DNA of 64,000 bases from Aquanectria penicillioides (Eukaryota > Ascomycota > Sordariomycetes > Hypocreales > Nectriaceae), in NCBI GenBank assembly GCA_003415625.1, contig PYIU01000007.1, positions 1,054,001 through 1,118,000 on the forward strand, written 5' to 3'. How positions within the stretch are numbered: position 1 is the stretch's first letter; the number at the start of each line of letters is the position of its first letter. Below, one piece after another: positions 22,175 to 33,867 of this stretch. Both the position numbers and the translations under genes were made by a program. The notes under the pieces are model-generated. The model saw nothing but the letters and a program-made list of their open reading frames with translations, was not told the DNA's origin and made no database searches.

Positions 22175-23841
22175 TTAAAATACGCGCTTGATGCTCGGTC
22201 CCACCCATTGTACTGTGGAACAGTTTCTGTTCAGCCGCCACTTTTCGATCCTTTCTGTCATCCATCCCGACTTGAAGTCGACCCATCGGTCTTTTCGGTC
22301 GAGGGGCGGCGGTATCACCTTGCCCTTGTCATCTCTCTCTTCCGGCCAGGGAATGATCTCCGACTGCCTGGGGTCGCCGTGTCGGATGGCCCTGGAGAGG
22401 ATACACTTCTGGTCATCCAGGCCTCTCCAGGTCCAGCCCAGACACTGCTCGCGGTCCTTGCAGTACTTTACGCAGCCTTCGTATGACTTAATCTTGGCTT
22501 CAGGTGGAGCAATCCAGCTGTCCCATTCACCATTGTCCCAGTTGAGAGCAAATTCACGATCTGCGCCAGGCTTGTGATAGCTCCAAAGGTCTGAATAGAG
22601 GAGTGGGCGCTGTAAACAATTAATACACACGGTAAATAAGATAGATTCCTGGCATTGGGTACTTACTCCCATCTGTCTCTGTCCAAACTCCCACTTCCAC
22701 ACATCAATCATATCCTGTGGAAGCGTCTTGTGCAAGGTCAAGACGGGCTGACACCAGTACTTGTCGCTGAACGGAATGCCATGGAGAGGATGTGGGTTGA
22801 ACATGGGCCAGTACCCCTGGAGCGAAACACTGACGTTCCACAATGCCCAACCCGCGACGCTGTCTCCGCAACAGTCCTCTCTAAGCAACGGCAGCCATTT
22901 CTCCGTGATTGGCGCCTCGACGTACTGTCCGTACGATGTAACCTTGCGAGACAAGAGGGCCTTGATCGCGCCGCGACTGAGCACAAAACCTGGGCCTCCG
23001 TTTGCGAACCAAGTCTTGATGTCCTTCTTGACGTCGTGTCGGCCGGGAGATGGCGACCCCATGTACAGGGGTCGGTCGGGGTCGAAGGTGTGGAGGAAGC
23101 GAAACACATTGTCCCAAAAGACGTAACTGCGAAATGACGGTGAGCACTTGACCAAGAAACGCACGCCAGGTGATTGCATCTGCGGTCATGAAAAGTTGGC
23201 CAACTTACGTGTCTGTCTCGAGGAAGAAGTAGAAATCCTTGTTCGGCTTCGTCCTCCATGCGCGCTCAATCATGGGCAGGAACTTGTACTTGTCGATCCT
23301 CCAGCCATTGATGCGCGCGGTCGCCTCCTCGTCCACATCAAGGGTACCATTATCACGCATCTCCTTCTGCCATATGTAATGCACAAAGTCGGGATTGTTG
23401 ACGTAGTATCCCGAGGGGAGGTCTGCGAGAATGTCTATGACCTCGTGGTCTCGAATCGTCTCGTCGAGATCGGAGAAGATGAGCAAGTCGTCTTTGCCGA
23501 AGCAAGCGCTCACGCTGTCAAGCTGGGCCTCAACCTTGGCGCGGTCCTCGCCATGGCCCATCTTCAGGACGGGCTGGATGGACTCGAGGACATGCTTGGG
23601 GAAGGTGGCGCACAGGTCCTTGGTCGTCTTGCCGGCGGATCGACGGATACGGGGAAAAAGTAGCTCGTGGTGGCGAAGGGGTAGTATTCGGGATGTTGTA
23701 GCTGCCATGGATGTTGCGCCAGAAGATGAGGATGATGAGGATGATGGAGCATAGGCCGATGATGGCGAAGCGACTGAAGCGCTTGTTGAGCGTCAGCCGT
23801 CGCGAGCCAGGCATGCCGGACGGAGTCCAAAGGGGCGGCAT
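22175..23841 (-). CDS. Type II membrane glycosyltransferase, fringe-like (GT31) with PAN/apple-like tail; two frameshifts
   Basis: Exons on the minus strand: 23841-23209, 23126-22667, 22609-22175, about 509 residues after correction. An N-terminal cytosolic stub and a signal anchor (FAIIGLCSIILIILIFW) suggest a Golgi enzyme. The catalytic part has FFLETDTYV as a DxD-like site, then NGGPGFVLSRGAIK and EDCCGDSVAGWAL, as in fringe/beta-1,3-galactosyltransferase-like proteins. The C-terminal part has paired Cys (CVKYC, CLGW, CILS) resembling a PAN/apple module. The 5' part reads through three frames: near 23690-23692 and 23651-23654 one base of a G run (C run on the coding strand) seems missing each time. 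The middle frame then reads a sensible EYYPFATTSYFFP. The second intron (57 bp) is divisible by three and stop-free. Acceptor sugar unknown. Confidence 0.78.
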
Positions 23842-24529
23842 GGCATCGCAAACATGGCACGACGGCCTGGTTGAAGCAAGAGGATGTCGAGGTGAGGGAG
23901 GGCGGGTGTGTGTCAACAGAAAGCTCCCTCACGACTTGTCGAGGGGCTGCATCCCAAGATCGTCAATGGCGCAAGGAGCTGTGGATGGGGCCTTGCGAGG
24001 CTGTGAAACCAGTGCGAAATGCGCTGTAGGCGGCCCGTCCCAAGAAGCTTATCACTAAGCTCATGCTGCTTCCAGGCGCTGCCGCGCTGCTGATTAGGTG
24101 GCTGGGGAAGAGATCATAGTGGCTTTGGTAGCGGGCCTTAGCACCATCTCACTGTAAGCAGCCTCTGAGCGGAGACGACCATGGCGAATGGTTCCCGGCA
24201 CTGTATGGGCATGTTCACGCGACCGGCCATCCGACAAATATCCCTGCCCATCCCTGAGCTCCGCCGAGCAGTTAATTACGCGTATCCGCCGTTGTCATGC
24301 TCCATAATCGTCTGTCTTCACAAGGCACTTGACTGAATTTCGATAGCATGACTAGCTGCAACGTTTCACCACTCCTAAAGCGCGAGACAAACTGTTGTAA
24401 CACTATAAACATTGTCCACAAGGGGCAATCTCAAGTGCTTCGCGGATGTGTGGAAATCGATACACAGCTGGTGCAGCCTGATGCAACACAAGCATTAATA
24501 CGGCTATTAACATCACGTTATAAGACCCG
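23842..24529. other. Intergenic region upstream of the fringe-like transferase
   Basis: About 690 bp holding the promoter of the leftward glycosyltransferase and the 3' flank of the leftward PQ-loop gene. I see no gene or clear repeat in it. Confidence 0.5.
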
Positions 24530-25548
24530 CTAATCCTGAGCTCCCTGCGCTACAGTCCGAGCCCGGACGGTGCCTGAGTTGACAGACGCCGTGCGGAAAA
24601 CCGAACTTGACGACGGCAGATCGTGCAGTGTGATACCGTTGCCTTGACTGTGAGACGCCCCGCTGGATGGAGATTCGTCTTCAAAAGCAGGCGTCGTTGC
24701 TTTTGAGGAAATGTTCAGCCACCGCTTCTTTATCCAGGGGAGGAAGTTGTAGTATCCACCACAGGCAAACACACCACACCACAGGACAAATTCAGTCGCG
24801 TAGATGACAAGCCCAAGAGCGTCAAGCTTGGGCTGGAAGAATAGGGAGACGAAGGAAAAAACATCGCCCGCTGCGTCAATGGCAACGAAAATAAACGAGA
24901 TGCCCCGCACCGTCCGGTGGACCCAAATGTCCCAGTAGTGGCGCAAGACACCCGCCGCGAGAAGTGCTGCAGACAGGACTGCCATGATGATCATCGGCCA
25001 TTCAATGTTGCGAGATTCGGGGATGCGCAACGCAATGATCAAACCGGCCTGGACGCCTCCCATGACGGCACCGATGGGGAGAACAACGAGCAGCGATCGC
25101 TGGACTGTCCATTTCTAGAACCGGGTCATCAGTATCACAACCACAAGCACTTGGGCAAGGTAACCACTTACTCGCTCATAGTAGTAGCATTGAATCCAAG
25201 TTACAAGACTTAGGAAGGTCAGAATTTGTGGCTGGATGCGCAGCGCGATGTTGAAGTCTTTGACGATATTGTAGACACCAAGCGGAACACCCGCCCAGGC
25301 CCAAAGCATCATCATCGACGGCTGCAGGCCAGTGGCATTGTGTCTGCGGTAGTTGATTATGATTTGCGGTATCAACTATGGTCAACCATTGTCAGAAAGC
25401 CCTCTCTGTAGATTTCGGGGGCAGATGCGGCAAACCTGAATTGACCAACAGACCTACAACATTGTTAGCTGAGGCATTTCATGGGGATTACGCATCGACA
25501 TACTGCTCCAAGCGTGCCCAGAACGTTGGCTGCAACAGGCAAGTCCAT
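24530..25548 (-). CDS. PQ-loop repeat membrane protein
   Basis: Four exons on the minus strand: 25548-25504, 25453-25436, 25375-25172, 25114-24530, giving 283 residues. PQ-loop proteins are seven-helix transporters, some exporting amino acids from vacuoles; most fungal ones are uncharacterised. The first PQ motif is split by splicing: exon 2 is only 18 nt (VCWSIQ) and exon 3 begins LIPQIIINYRRHNATGLQP, which together form the diagnostic PQ loop. Several hydrophobic helices follow (MMMLWAWAGVPLGVYNIV, LLVVLPIGAVMGGVQAGLIIAL, IIMAVLSAALLAAGVL, FVLWCGVFACGGYY), then a polar Ser-rich tail of about 60 residues. The start is MDLPVAANVLGTLGA. Intron 2 has a weaker GTTTGC donor. Substrate unknown. 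Confidence 0.82.
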
Positions 25549-27944
25549 CTCTCTACGCAACGCCGAGTGAACGGGGTGCCTGCAGATTTCGTGGGTTGCT
25601 ATGAGTTCAGGGTCGGTGATGAAGAGGTTAACATCATGGCCAGCTGGTATCGCGGCGAAATACCTAGTGAAGCTCCACTCATCCTTGGCGGAAATCACCC
25701 AACTTCAAAAGCAACAAACAACAAGAACACGCGATCAAACAATGTGGTCATCGCAGAAATTATACTGCAATTCTTTGGGGAAACTTCAATGAAAATAAAC
25801 ATGAATAGTAAACCTAACCATAAATATGCAACTGAATTATTTTATTTATTTATTTATTTCAGACTACCAGATTCGACCAAGTTCTTCGGCAGCGTTGTGG
25901 ATTCAGTGACTAGTCGAGCCTACACTCTGCCTTCCACGCAAACGGTCAGTTTGAAGATCTTTTAATTCCTCAACAATTAGGCATATGATCACTATCAATG
26001 ACCGCATGTGGTTCACCAAATTGTCTGACTCCTTTGACTGCACTGGGGAAGTGGGCGAAGTGGCTCTTAGGCATGTGCCCTGCCCTCACTTGTGGAAATG
26101 AAGTGGACGTTTCTACAATCATGCTCGGCCTAGCCCATTTACTTGATGGCTCTAAACGGTCTAGTAATTCCCCCGCGTGTAGATACATCCGGGGTGCATA
26201 AGGATTGGACGAGACTTACGTGGGGCTCCTCAAAGAAGGGAGCCCAGAAAGGTCGAAATCGATTCCATCCCGGATGTTTGAGAACGCCTTTCCGCGATCT
26301 ACGCCACACTGGTGAACCTCTCCCCACAAGTGGCGAATGCGGCATGCCTACCAATACCCCGGAGCTGCCGTTACCCTTAGATAGTCAGTGCCGTAGATCC
26401 CAAGCATCAAGGTTTTAAGCCTGTCGCTTCCCTTGGTATACGGCATTTGGATGGCACCACCAGTTGTACGTTTGGGGTGAAAGGTTGGTTGCTCGGTGGC
26501 GCAAAGCAACAGGCAAGATCTATATCTTGAAAGCCCTCAAAAGGGTCTAGAGTACCCGCCCTCAAGTCTGCTAGGATGAAGTGAAAAAAATATCCCAAGT
26601 CTTTGGCCGTAAATCTCACAAGCGCCAGAGCTCCGTCGAGCTCGGGTTGAAAACCAGGGCTATGTGCAGTCACGCAGTTGTGCACGTGGCTGGTTCTGTC
26701 GACGTGCGGAGGTCTTGGCATTGGCAACCAAAGAAAAGTGCCCAGCTTGACAAATTCCGTGCCTTGATTAATACGTGGCTATCGCGTAGGCTCCGTCTTG
26801 GAGTCCTAGAAACCAATAGAGCGAAACTTTCGGCCGTTGTTCCTAAGACCGTCGGGGTCGGTCGTCACCGTAAACCCGATCCCGTCTTATCCCCGAACAA
26901 AAGGATGTTATGCTGGCCTCTCGGGAGAAGTCGGTGGTGATTCAAGATGACGACGCCAGACTTCTAGAAAGAAAAGCACAATTGACAGGAGCCTTGGCGA
27001 GCAGGTAGGCCATGCCCAGCGGCAATTATCCATGCCCAACATTCCCCCATGCTTGAGATGATTGACCGTTGGCTTTTGGCCACACCCCACACAATACACT
27101 TGAGCATAGCATGCTCAAAGCTAACCTTGATGGCACATGAACAGGTGCCGCTGTTTGAGTTTGTCGCAAGTGCGAAATTGATCTGGGTCGGCCTTAAGAA
27201 TGGTAGCATTTGCTTGGCTGGTTCGTTTAGCAGCACACCAGGATGGCCGAGATCGGTTAAGGTGCATGCGCCCAACTCGATGAGCGTTATCAGATCATCA
27301 GATAATTCAACCCCCTAGCTTACCTCTCGGACGTCGCCGCCTGAGCTCCGGTCGGTCTCGAGCCCCATGTCGGGGAAGATTCTGTGCATGCCCCGTCTCC
27401 GCGCGAGGCCCAACAATGGGGCCTGAAGCCAAGGCAAACCCCGACCTTTTCGGTCTCCGACCCGTCGGGCACCGGGTAACAGTTTTGCACCGACGGCAGG
27501 AAAATAGATTTCTTGTCTTGTTAGTGACGACGCGGAATGTTAGCCGCTGTGGGCGACCAAGCGAGGGGTCCCTTTTCTTTTTTCGGGCCAAGCAGAGTAC
27601 GGGTTGCCAGAACGAGCACCCGTTTGAACTGTGTCACATTAAAATAAAGGTGAATCCGGAGAAGGTAGCCACGGCACTTGATGCTCGGGCGGCCCTGGCC
27701 CTACTCCGAGTCAGCCGATCTCGTGTACATGCGCGTCTTAACGCCAGGATTCTCCCACCATGAGATCCCCGTGGACACACCGCGGCCTTTTCCTCAAAGA
27801 CCTGAATTTGCCGAAGGGTATATTACCATATCGGCCCGCTCTTCAATCCTCTCGGCCTTTTGGTTCCCTCCGCATCTGATTTATATCGTTCTTCGACTCC
27901 TGGCTGCATTGTCTACCTCAGCCAGGAAAAGGGCCGTTGCAATC
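25549..27944. other. Long intergenic region, no gene recognised
   Basis: About 2.4 kb. It holds a (TTTA)n repeat at about 25836-25858 and several open frames below 120 codons on both strands (for example 26407-26727 minus, 27049-27318 plus). None has a recognisable motif or splice-linked partner. The last part should be the promoter of the AMID-like gene. Confidence 0.45.
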
Positions 27945-29396
27945 ATGTTGGACAAACCCATTCTCTTCATCAAGGTCATTGGGTACACCTTCGGCCACCT
28001 TTGGAAATTCGCCCATCGTGCTTTGGCGAGAAATGTGGAGGCATTTGCAGCGATATTCACGCTCGGAAAGGCTCCTGAGAGCAGAGATCTCAACATTGTC
28101 ATAATTGGTGCCAACTTTGCTGGCTACAATGCCGCTGGCGTCATCTCCAAAAACCTCCCGCCTAAAACTCGGTACCGGGTCGTCGTCATTGAGCCCAACT
28201 CCCACTTCCAATTCACCTGGGTTCTCCCCGATTTTGCGTCACAAAAGGCCACGACCATAAAGCATTTATTCCCTACGGTGGCAATTTGAAGGGCGCCCCA
28301 GAAGGTGCCGTTCGCTGGATCAAGGATCGCGCTAGCTCGTTGACCAAGGCCCATGTAACCCTCCAGGGTTCTGGCGAGGAAATTCCCTACGAATACCTCA
28401 TCATTGCCACGGGCTCTGAAGTGGAGGAGGGGCTCCCATCTCGAAGCAATGTCACAGAAAAGTTGGAAGCAATGAAACTCCTCCGGGAAATGCAGGCCAA
28501 GATTGAGAACGCTTCCAAGATTGTCGTTGTTGGAGGTGGCGCTGCCGGTGTCGAGGTTGCGACAGACGCCAAATCCTTGTATCCTGACAAGCAGGTCGTC
28601 CTTGTTCACTCCCGAAAATCTCCAATGCACCGATTTGGTCAAGGCCTACAGAAATCTGCCATGGAGGGTCTCGAGAAACTTGGATGCGAAGTCATCCTAG
28701 AGGAGCGCGTCGTGAGTGAAGACAAGGAGACTGGCACCGTAACACTTCGATCCGGCAGAACCATTGAGTGCGATTTATGTGTGAGTTTTTTTTTTCTTCC
28801 TTTTTTTTTTAAAAAAAAAAAAATACAATGAAAACTAGGATTCAAAGTCTAATGATGGCAGATTAACTGCACCGGTCAGAAACCTGCGTCGGGTTTGTTG
28901 AAGGGCCTCGCACCTGAGTCCGTCTCAGAATCTGGCCACATCAAGGTCAAGCCCACTCTTCAAATCGACAACGAAGAGTTCCCCAACATCTATGCCTGTG
29001 GAGATGTCGCCGGCACCAACACTCCCAACCCCAATGGTCGATCGGCCTTCCGCCAAGCAGATATCGCCGCCGACAACGTTCTCCTGCAAATTCGCGGCAA
29101 GAAACCAAAATACGTCTTTGAGAATTACTGGGCGGATGGAATCATCAAGTTGACTCTTGGATTGGTAAGTGGAATTGATTGAGTGACCTCACGATGCGAA
29201 TATCCCATTCACGCAATTCCAGGACCGGTCTGTGACCCATATGGGCGATGGACAAAAGGAGCTTTTGTGGGATGCGGTGGAGAAGGACGAGGAGTTGATG
29301 GCCGCTCGCTGTTGGTCAAACTTTGGCGAAAGGGCTTACGAGGATCCCTCAGTTCCAAAAGAGGTGCTTGCCGAGTTCTATAGTACTAAGGCATGA
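27945..29396 (+). CDS. FAD-dependent oxidoreductase of the AMID/AIF2 (Pyr_redox_2) type; one frameshift
   Basis: Exons 27945-28780, 28862-29164, 29223-29396, about 437 residues after correction. Homologues are membrane-associated NAD(P)H oxidoreductases related to the apoptosis-inducing factor family. The FAD motif IVIIGANFAGYNAAGVI lies near residue 50, the NAD(P) motif VVVGGGAAGVEVA in the middle, and the second FAD motif NIYACGDVAGT towards the end. At 28226-28229 one C of a C run seems missing: the frame changes from VLP into RFCVTKGHDHKAFIPYGGN, the usual continuation. No intron fits there. The ATG at 27945 begins LDKPILFIKVIGYTFGHLWK, a short amphipathic or membrane-associated start; an upstream in-frame ATG near 27729 is possible. 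A T run followed by an A run in intron 1 (about 28787-28823) could form a hairpin. Confidence 0.82.
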
Positions 29397-30107
29397 GTGG
29401 GATGTTTGTTGGTGTTGGCGGCAACTATTGGGAAGGGGTTTAAAAATTCGGTGATATACCCAGACTCGACTGTGTCTCCTCCCAGTCCGGGTCCACGTGT
29501 TCGTTTTCAACTTTCAGATTTAACTCACAACTCTTCCATATGGAGACAATAGCCCTAATAGAATTTGGTCTTTAAATAAGTGATGCCTGGTTGGGGCTGG
29601 GTTGTGGTCTTTGGTTGAGGGATTACCCTGTACTCGACAGCCAGGTGCCTTTAACTTGCAGATCCAACAATCGCAACCTACAAAAGAGCCCGAGTGACCT
29701 CCAAATTACTGACTCGGAATAAATGTTGTAACACGGTCAATTGGCATCATGCTGGTGTTTGTTTGTGCAAAGGCGACAAACAAATAACCGACCTCAGGTC
29801 AAGGATCCTCAAGCAGGCTCAAGCTGCGAGACCCATAATTCCCAGACTCATGACTTGATCCAGGAACCCACCCTTGTAAACCAGATGGTGCCGTTGGAAT
29901 TTGATCTTAAAAAGGGCTGATAAGTTTGTCATGTCATTTCAAATCATTGTTAAATCACTTGGTCGTAGATGAAGTTGATTCGTGCGGAGTTTAGTCCTAT
30001 CCTATGTGAGCATGACATGCGGGGGAGCAGTTGACTCACCGTTCGGTGACTACTACATCTAATTCCATTCCGCACCTGCTTGCTCTCTAAAATAAAGATC
30101 GATCGTC
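29397..30107. other. Intergenic region between the AMID-like and SDR genes
   Basis: About 710 bp containing the 3' flank of the oxidoreductase and the promoter of the next gene. Nothing else seen. Confidence 0.5.
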
Positions 30108-31335
30108 ATGGCGGAAATCAAAGTTCTCCTGACTGGAGCGACAGGTTATGTGTGAGGGAGCTTCCCAGAGTATTCCGTCTTGGCTTCATGCCAACAATGC
30201 TGACCTGTAGAAAGCGGCGGCTCGGTTCTCTCGGCGTTGCTCTCGTCGTCGAATCCTCTCATCAAGCAATTGAGCATCACTACTTTGGTGCGTAAGAAGG
30301 AACAAGCAGAAGCCCTCCAAGCCAAGGGCGTCAACCCGGTACTCTTCCGCGATTTAGACGACTCCGAGCATCTCACGGCAGCAGCCAGAGAGCACGACAT
30401 TGTCATCCATACTGCCTCGGGATTCCACTTGAACTCGGCTGCAGCTTTAGTTGCCGGCTTGGGTATGAGAAAGAAGACAACAGGTGGTGATGTGCACTAC
30501 ATTCATGTATGATCACGATGTATTTTAACCCCCAAATTCGTATACTGATGATAATTGAGACATCTGGGACGTGGAACCTAGAAAATCCATTAGCAGATGA
30601 AGAAGGCCCTGATCCGATAGATTTCTCAGACAAGAGTGACCTATACAAGCAACTTAAGCAGCTCGAAGCGCAATCATCATGTAGCCAGCGCAAAACTCTA
30701 CTGCAAGTCGTTGACTCGTCTGAAAGCCATGGTGTCAAGTCATATTGCATCATGCCTCCTGACATTTACGGTCTTGGAACTGGTTTGTTCAACCAGCAAC
30801 CTCTTTACCTTGTTGATCTCATCAATGGAAGTCTTGAGATAGGACATGCGGAATATGTAGGAAATGGGACCGGCGGTGTTGGCCGCGTTCACATAACCGA
30901 TTTAGCTGCGCTGTACGAGACCATTACCAGCCGGATCCTGGCCGGGGAGCCTGTGCCATCCGGCAAACAGGGTTTGTTTTTCGCAGAAACCGGGTATCAA
31001 TCCTGGTTAGAGGTTTCTAGGCGTATTGGGCACATCGGATTCCGTCATGGCCCTTGGAGCACCGCTGAGCCAATGTCCATCACCGTAGAGGAGGCCGCGC
31101 GGAGATGGTTTGGCTGGAGTGCAGATATGGTTAGGACAAGCTATTGTCTCAGGTTTGCGCTGTCCACTATAGTTGATTCTTAATTACTGACTCCCTGTGA
31201 AACAGGAATAGGACAAGGCCGGAGTTGGCTCTCGAATTAGGATGGAAACCCACGAAGACGGAAGATGACTTTTATCTTTGCTTGGAAGAGGGCTTCGAGT
31301 TAATCTCGAAAAGTAAGATGGGTCAAGAAACTTGA
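30108..31335 (+). CDS. Atypical (extended) SDR, NAD(P)-dependent epimerase/dehydratase-like protein
   Basis: Four exons: 30108-30151, 30215-30506, 30560-31152, 31206-31335, giving 352 residues. The Rossmann motif TGATGYVGG is split by intron 1, which I place with donor GTGAGG at 30152 and acceptor AAAG before 30215; this keeps frame and the glycine motif. The next segments, DIVIHTASGFH, VHYIHTSGTWNL and YCIMPPDIYGLGTG, are usual for fungal NAD-dependent epimerase-like proteins that act on small metabolites rather than nucleotide sugars. The classical SDR YxxxK is not clearly present, as in atypical members. Introns 2 and 3 have GTATGA and GTTTGC donors. Substrate unknown. It lies amid other metabolic enzymes without a backbone synthase. 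Confidence 0.82.
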
Positions 31336-32460
31336 TTGAGTCTAATGAGCCAAGTAATCAATACCTGAAAATTGAGAAATTATCTTGGAGTTGTATCTGG
31401 GACACTGGGCGCTCTGAGTCAACAAACGCAGAAGGAGCTCAATGGCATTGAAATGGAGATTAAAGAGTAGACATAACGTAGAATTCAGAGTTCAAAACAT
31501 TTTGGAAGGTCCCCGTTGAACTTCGTGGCTATGATTGATGAGAGCGAAGCTGAATAGGCCCTGCTTACCGGATGCCTAACCGACAGCAGCAGTCATGTGT
31601 CGGTATTTGGGATGAACGTAAGCAAATTTTTTCACGGAGGAACGAATTTTCTGGTTATTGTGATTTGCTTTGAGAAGATACTTCGGCCCTTTAATTATTT
31701 TTTTCAGGACAATATCCTGACCACCTAGAATGGAATAGTGTGACTGCATTGTCCAATAATCAAGAGATGGTTTGCCAAACAGGCAAGACCTAGTTGCAAT
31801 CATCTCAGGCATGCGAATGGAAGCTTGATAGCGAAGACAGAGCTTCAATGGGATGTTAGGCGGGAAGGTAACGTCGGTTTGTGACTAACGCATCGTCTTG
31901 GATGTTGGTCAAGGAAGTCGGGTCGCCTCCGATTGCATGTCCCGGCCGTTCTTTGAGCTGTGCTATTGTCTTGATGACAGTTGGAGGCGCTTCGAACAGC
32001 ACCTTGAACTTGGGTCAAGAATCTGCAGAATATCCCTCCAAAGGGAGATTTTTCGTGGAAATGTGCTTGATTACATCAGAGCCCTTTAAGATAGTGATAA
32101 AGGTCCCATACCTAAAGTTGAAGGCGTTAGAACAAACAGCCTTGCACGCATTGGCAGCCTTCTGGTTACGGGTATTCACAAACTTGGCCCCTATTGAGAA
32201 TGGCTCTGTGGTATTAAGCAAATAACATCATTCATCACAGTGCGATCAAACATGCTTAATTCCAATTCTATATCGATATTAGGGGCGTGAGATGGTGCCT
32301 TTCTTCATCTTGTCTGGTGCAGCTATAACTGCTTTTGAAGTCTCCTTCTCGTCTTTTATTGGCTTTAACCATTCGTTTCTTTCCGAGCCTAGTCCATTGC
32401 CGACCCGATTTTCTATTACAGCTTTCTTCCATGAACAGTGACAGGCCGTCTACCCCGAAC
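31336..32460. other. Intergenic region containing an unidentified gene relic
   Basis: Between the SDR and the GT1 gene. Apart from the degraded minus-strand frame described separately at 31576-32240 I see nothing in it. Confidence 0.45.
31576..32240 (-). pseudogene. Relic of an unidentified protein-coding gene
   Basis: On the minus strand a protein-like frame from about 32240 reads TTEPFSIGAKFVNTRNQ and on to EGYSADS, hits one TGA at about 32015, and continues in the same frame with PKFKVLFEAPPTVIKTIAQ and beyond. Near 31860-31870 it must shift frame to continue as FPPNIPLKLCLRYQ down to 31576. The amino-acid composition is protein-like on both sides of each break. I do not recognise the family. 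No splice sites explain the TGA. It could be a decayed gene, or a gene whose introns I have misread. Confidence is low for function and moderate that something coding once lay here. Confidence 0.4.
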
Positions 32461-33867
32461 CTAGAACTCGTTGTTATGTGGGTATCTAGTGGCGGCCGGA
32501 CTCTGGTCTGTGTCGTGGGGCACTCCAACCTTTGTAAAGCACCTAAAGCAGGGTAGGGCGTCTGATTCCGAATTAAGAGCATCCTTGGTACTAGTGGATT
32601 GCACGAGTTGCTCTAGTAATTCGCAAGCCCGCTGTTGACCACCGAGCTCGTTCAGTTCGTCGCCTAATCGAGCAGCCCTTTCTTTGTATCCTCCGTCACT
32701 CAGGATCTTCTCCGCAGCAGTCCGGATTTGGTCTGTCGACGGGTTGTCCGTCTTCAAATCTATTCCAGCACCTGCCCAGCTGACTCTAGCCGCAGTGTCT
32801 TTCTTATCCTCTGTTTGACCGGCGCAGATCAGAGGAACTTTATGCGACAATGCCTGAGTGATACTTCCATAGCCCCCGTTAGTGATGAGGAGGCAGAGCT
32901 GTGGCAGGAACAGGTTGTATGGTATCCATTTGGCAAACCTTACGTTGGGCATGTCTCCCAGTCGCGCATTTATCTCGTCCGAGTGCGGAGAGGCAACCAC
33001 TAAGAGCAGTTCGGGATTGCCAACGAGGGCGTCGATGGCTGGGATGATCAACGAAGTAGGTTCCATGGCCAAGGTTCCCTGGGTGATGCCCACAACCCGC
33101 TTATGATTCACGATATCGTCCCACCAAGATGGCAGCTGGCTCAGGGTTGTGGGAATGTTCGTGACCAGTGGGCCAACGTAGTGGGTGTTTGCCCTCTGAT
33201 CGGCGGGATTCGGGATGTGATGGAACTCAAGGGACGGAGATGAAGCCTGGATATGCAACAATGGGCTATACTTGAAGGTTTCCAGGGGTTCGCCATATGG
33301 GAGATTGCTGAGACCTCGTGCTCTTCTCTGCCGGTTCAAACTCCGTCTGAGGAATAGTGGTAAGACCACCCACTGGTCCCAGAGGTGACGAGCGTGATTC
33401 CGAAACTGGTCGAGCATCGAGGATGGAGGTTGTTCTCCTGACCTGGCATGAGGCGCACCCCAGCAAGACATGTACATTGGGATCACACCCAAGGTCGCGT
33501 AGACGGGAATTTCCCCAAGCTCGTACAATGCCTTGGCCCCAAATGGCTGCACGTCGACAAGTAGCACATCTGGCTCAAAGTCCCGCAAGATCCGGCGATA
33601 ATCGTTCACTTGAGCAGCCATGCGAAATCGTAACCGAATGAAGAATCGATCAAGAAGTCCAGTGACGTTCGCCCTTATTAGCGGCGCATCCACGATGCTA
33701 AGGCTTTCGGTCCTAACATGTGTGGCTCCCGTCATGAGAACCCGGGCTTCGTGGTCATAGCTGGTGAGCCAAACGACTTCGTGGCCGCGGCGCACCAGCT
33801 CCTGGGCGACGGCTTGCATGGGATACGCATGGCCGGCGGGGAAATGGGAATGAAGGAGTATTTTCAT
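32461..33867 (-). CDS. UDP-glycosyltransferase, GT1/MGT type
   Basis: Intronless, 468 residues. GT1 enzymes move sugar from UDP-sugar to small lipophilic molecules. It begins MKILLHSHFPAGHAYPMQAVAQELVRRGHEV, the usual GT1 start with the N-terminal His that serves as catalytic base, and has the C-terminal donor-site segment PYNLFLPQLCLLITNGGYGS and PLICAGQTEDKKDTAARV, close to bacterial macrolide-type and fungal MGT proteins. There is no membrane anchor, unlike sterol or animal UGTs, so a cytosolic enzyme is expected. It extends about 40 residues past the usual end. It lies among oxidoreductases and a transporter, so glycosylation of a metabolite or toxicant is a reasonable guess. Substrate unknown. 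Confidence 0.88.
   Translation of the reverse strand: MKILLHSHFPAGHAYPMQAVAQELVRRGHEVVWLTSYDHEARVLMTGATHVRTESLSIVDAPLIRANVTGLLDRFFIRLRFRMAAQVNDYRRILRDFEPDVLLVDVQPFGAKALYELGEIPVYATLGVIPMYMSCWGAPHARSGEQPPSSMLDQFRNHARHLWDQWVVLPLFLRRSLNRQRRARGLSNLPYGEPLETFKYSPLLHIQASSPSLEFHHIPNPADQRANTHYVGPLVTNIPTTLSQLPSWWDDIVNHKRVVGITQGTLAMEPTSLIIPAIDALVGNPELLLVVASPHSDEINARLGDMPNVRFAKWIPYNLFLPQLCLLITNGGYGSITQALSHKVPLICAGQTEDKKDTAARVSWAGAGIDLKTDNPSTDQIRTAAEKILSDGGYKERAARLGDELNELGGQQRACELLEQLVQSTSTKDALNSESDALPCFRCFTKVGVPHDTDQSPAATRYPHNNEF

Noticed and set aside
28226..28262. An intron to explain the AMID frame change
   Set aside because: The only GT..AG pair there is about 10 bp, too short; a missing C fits better.
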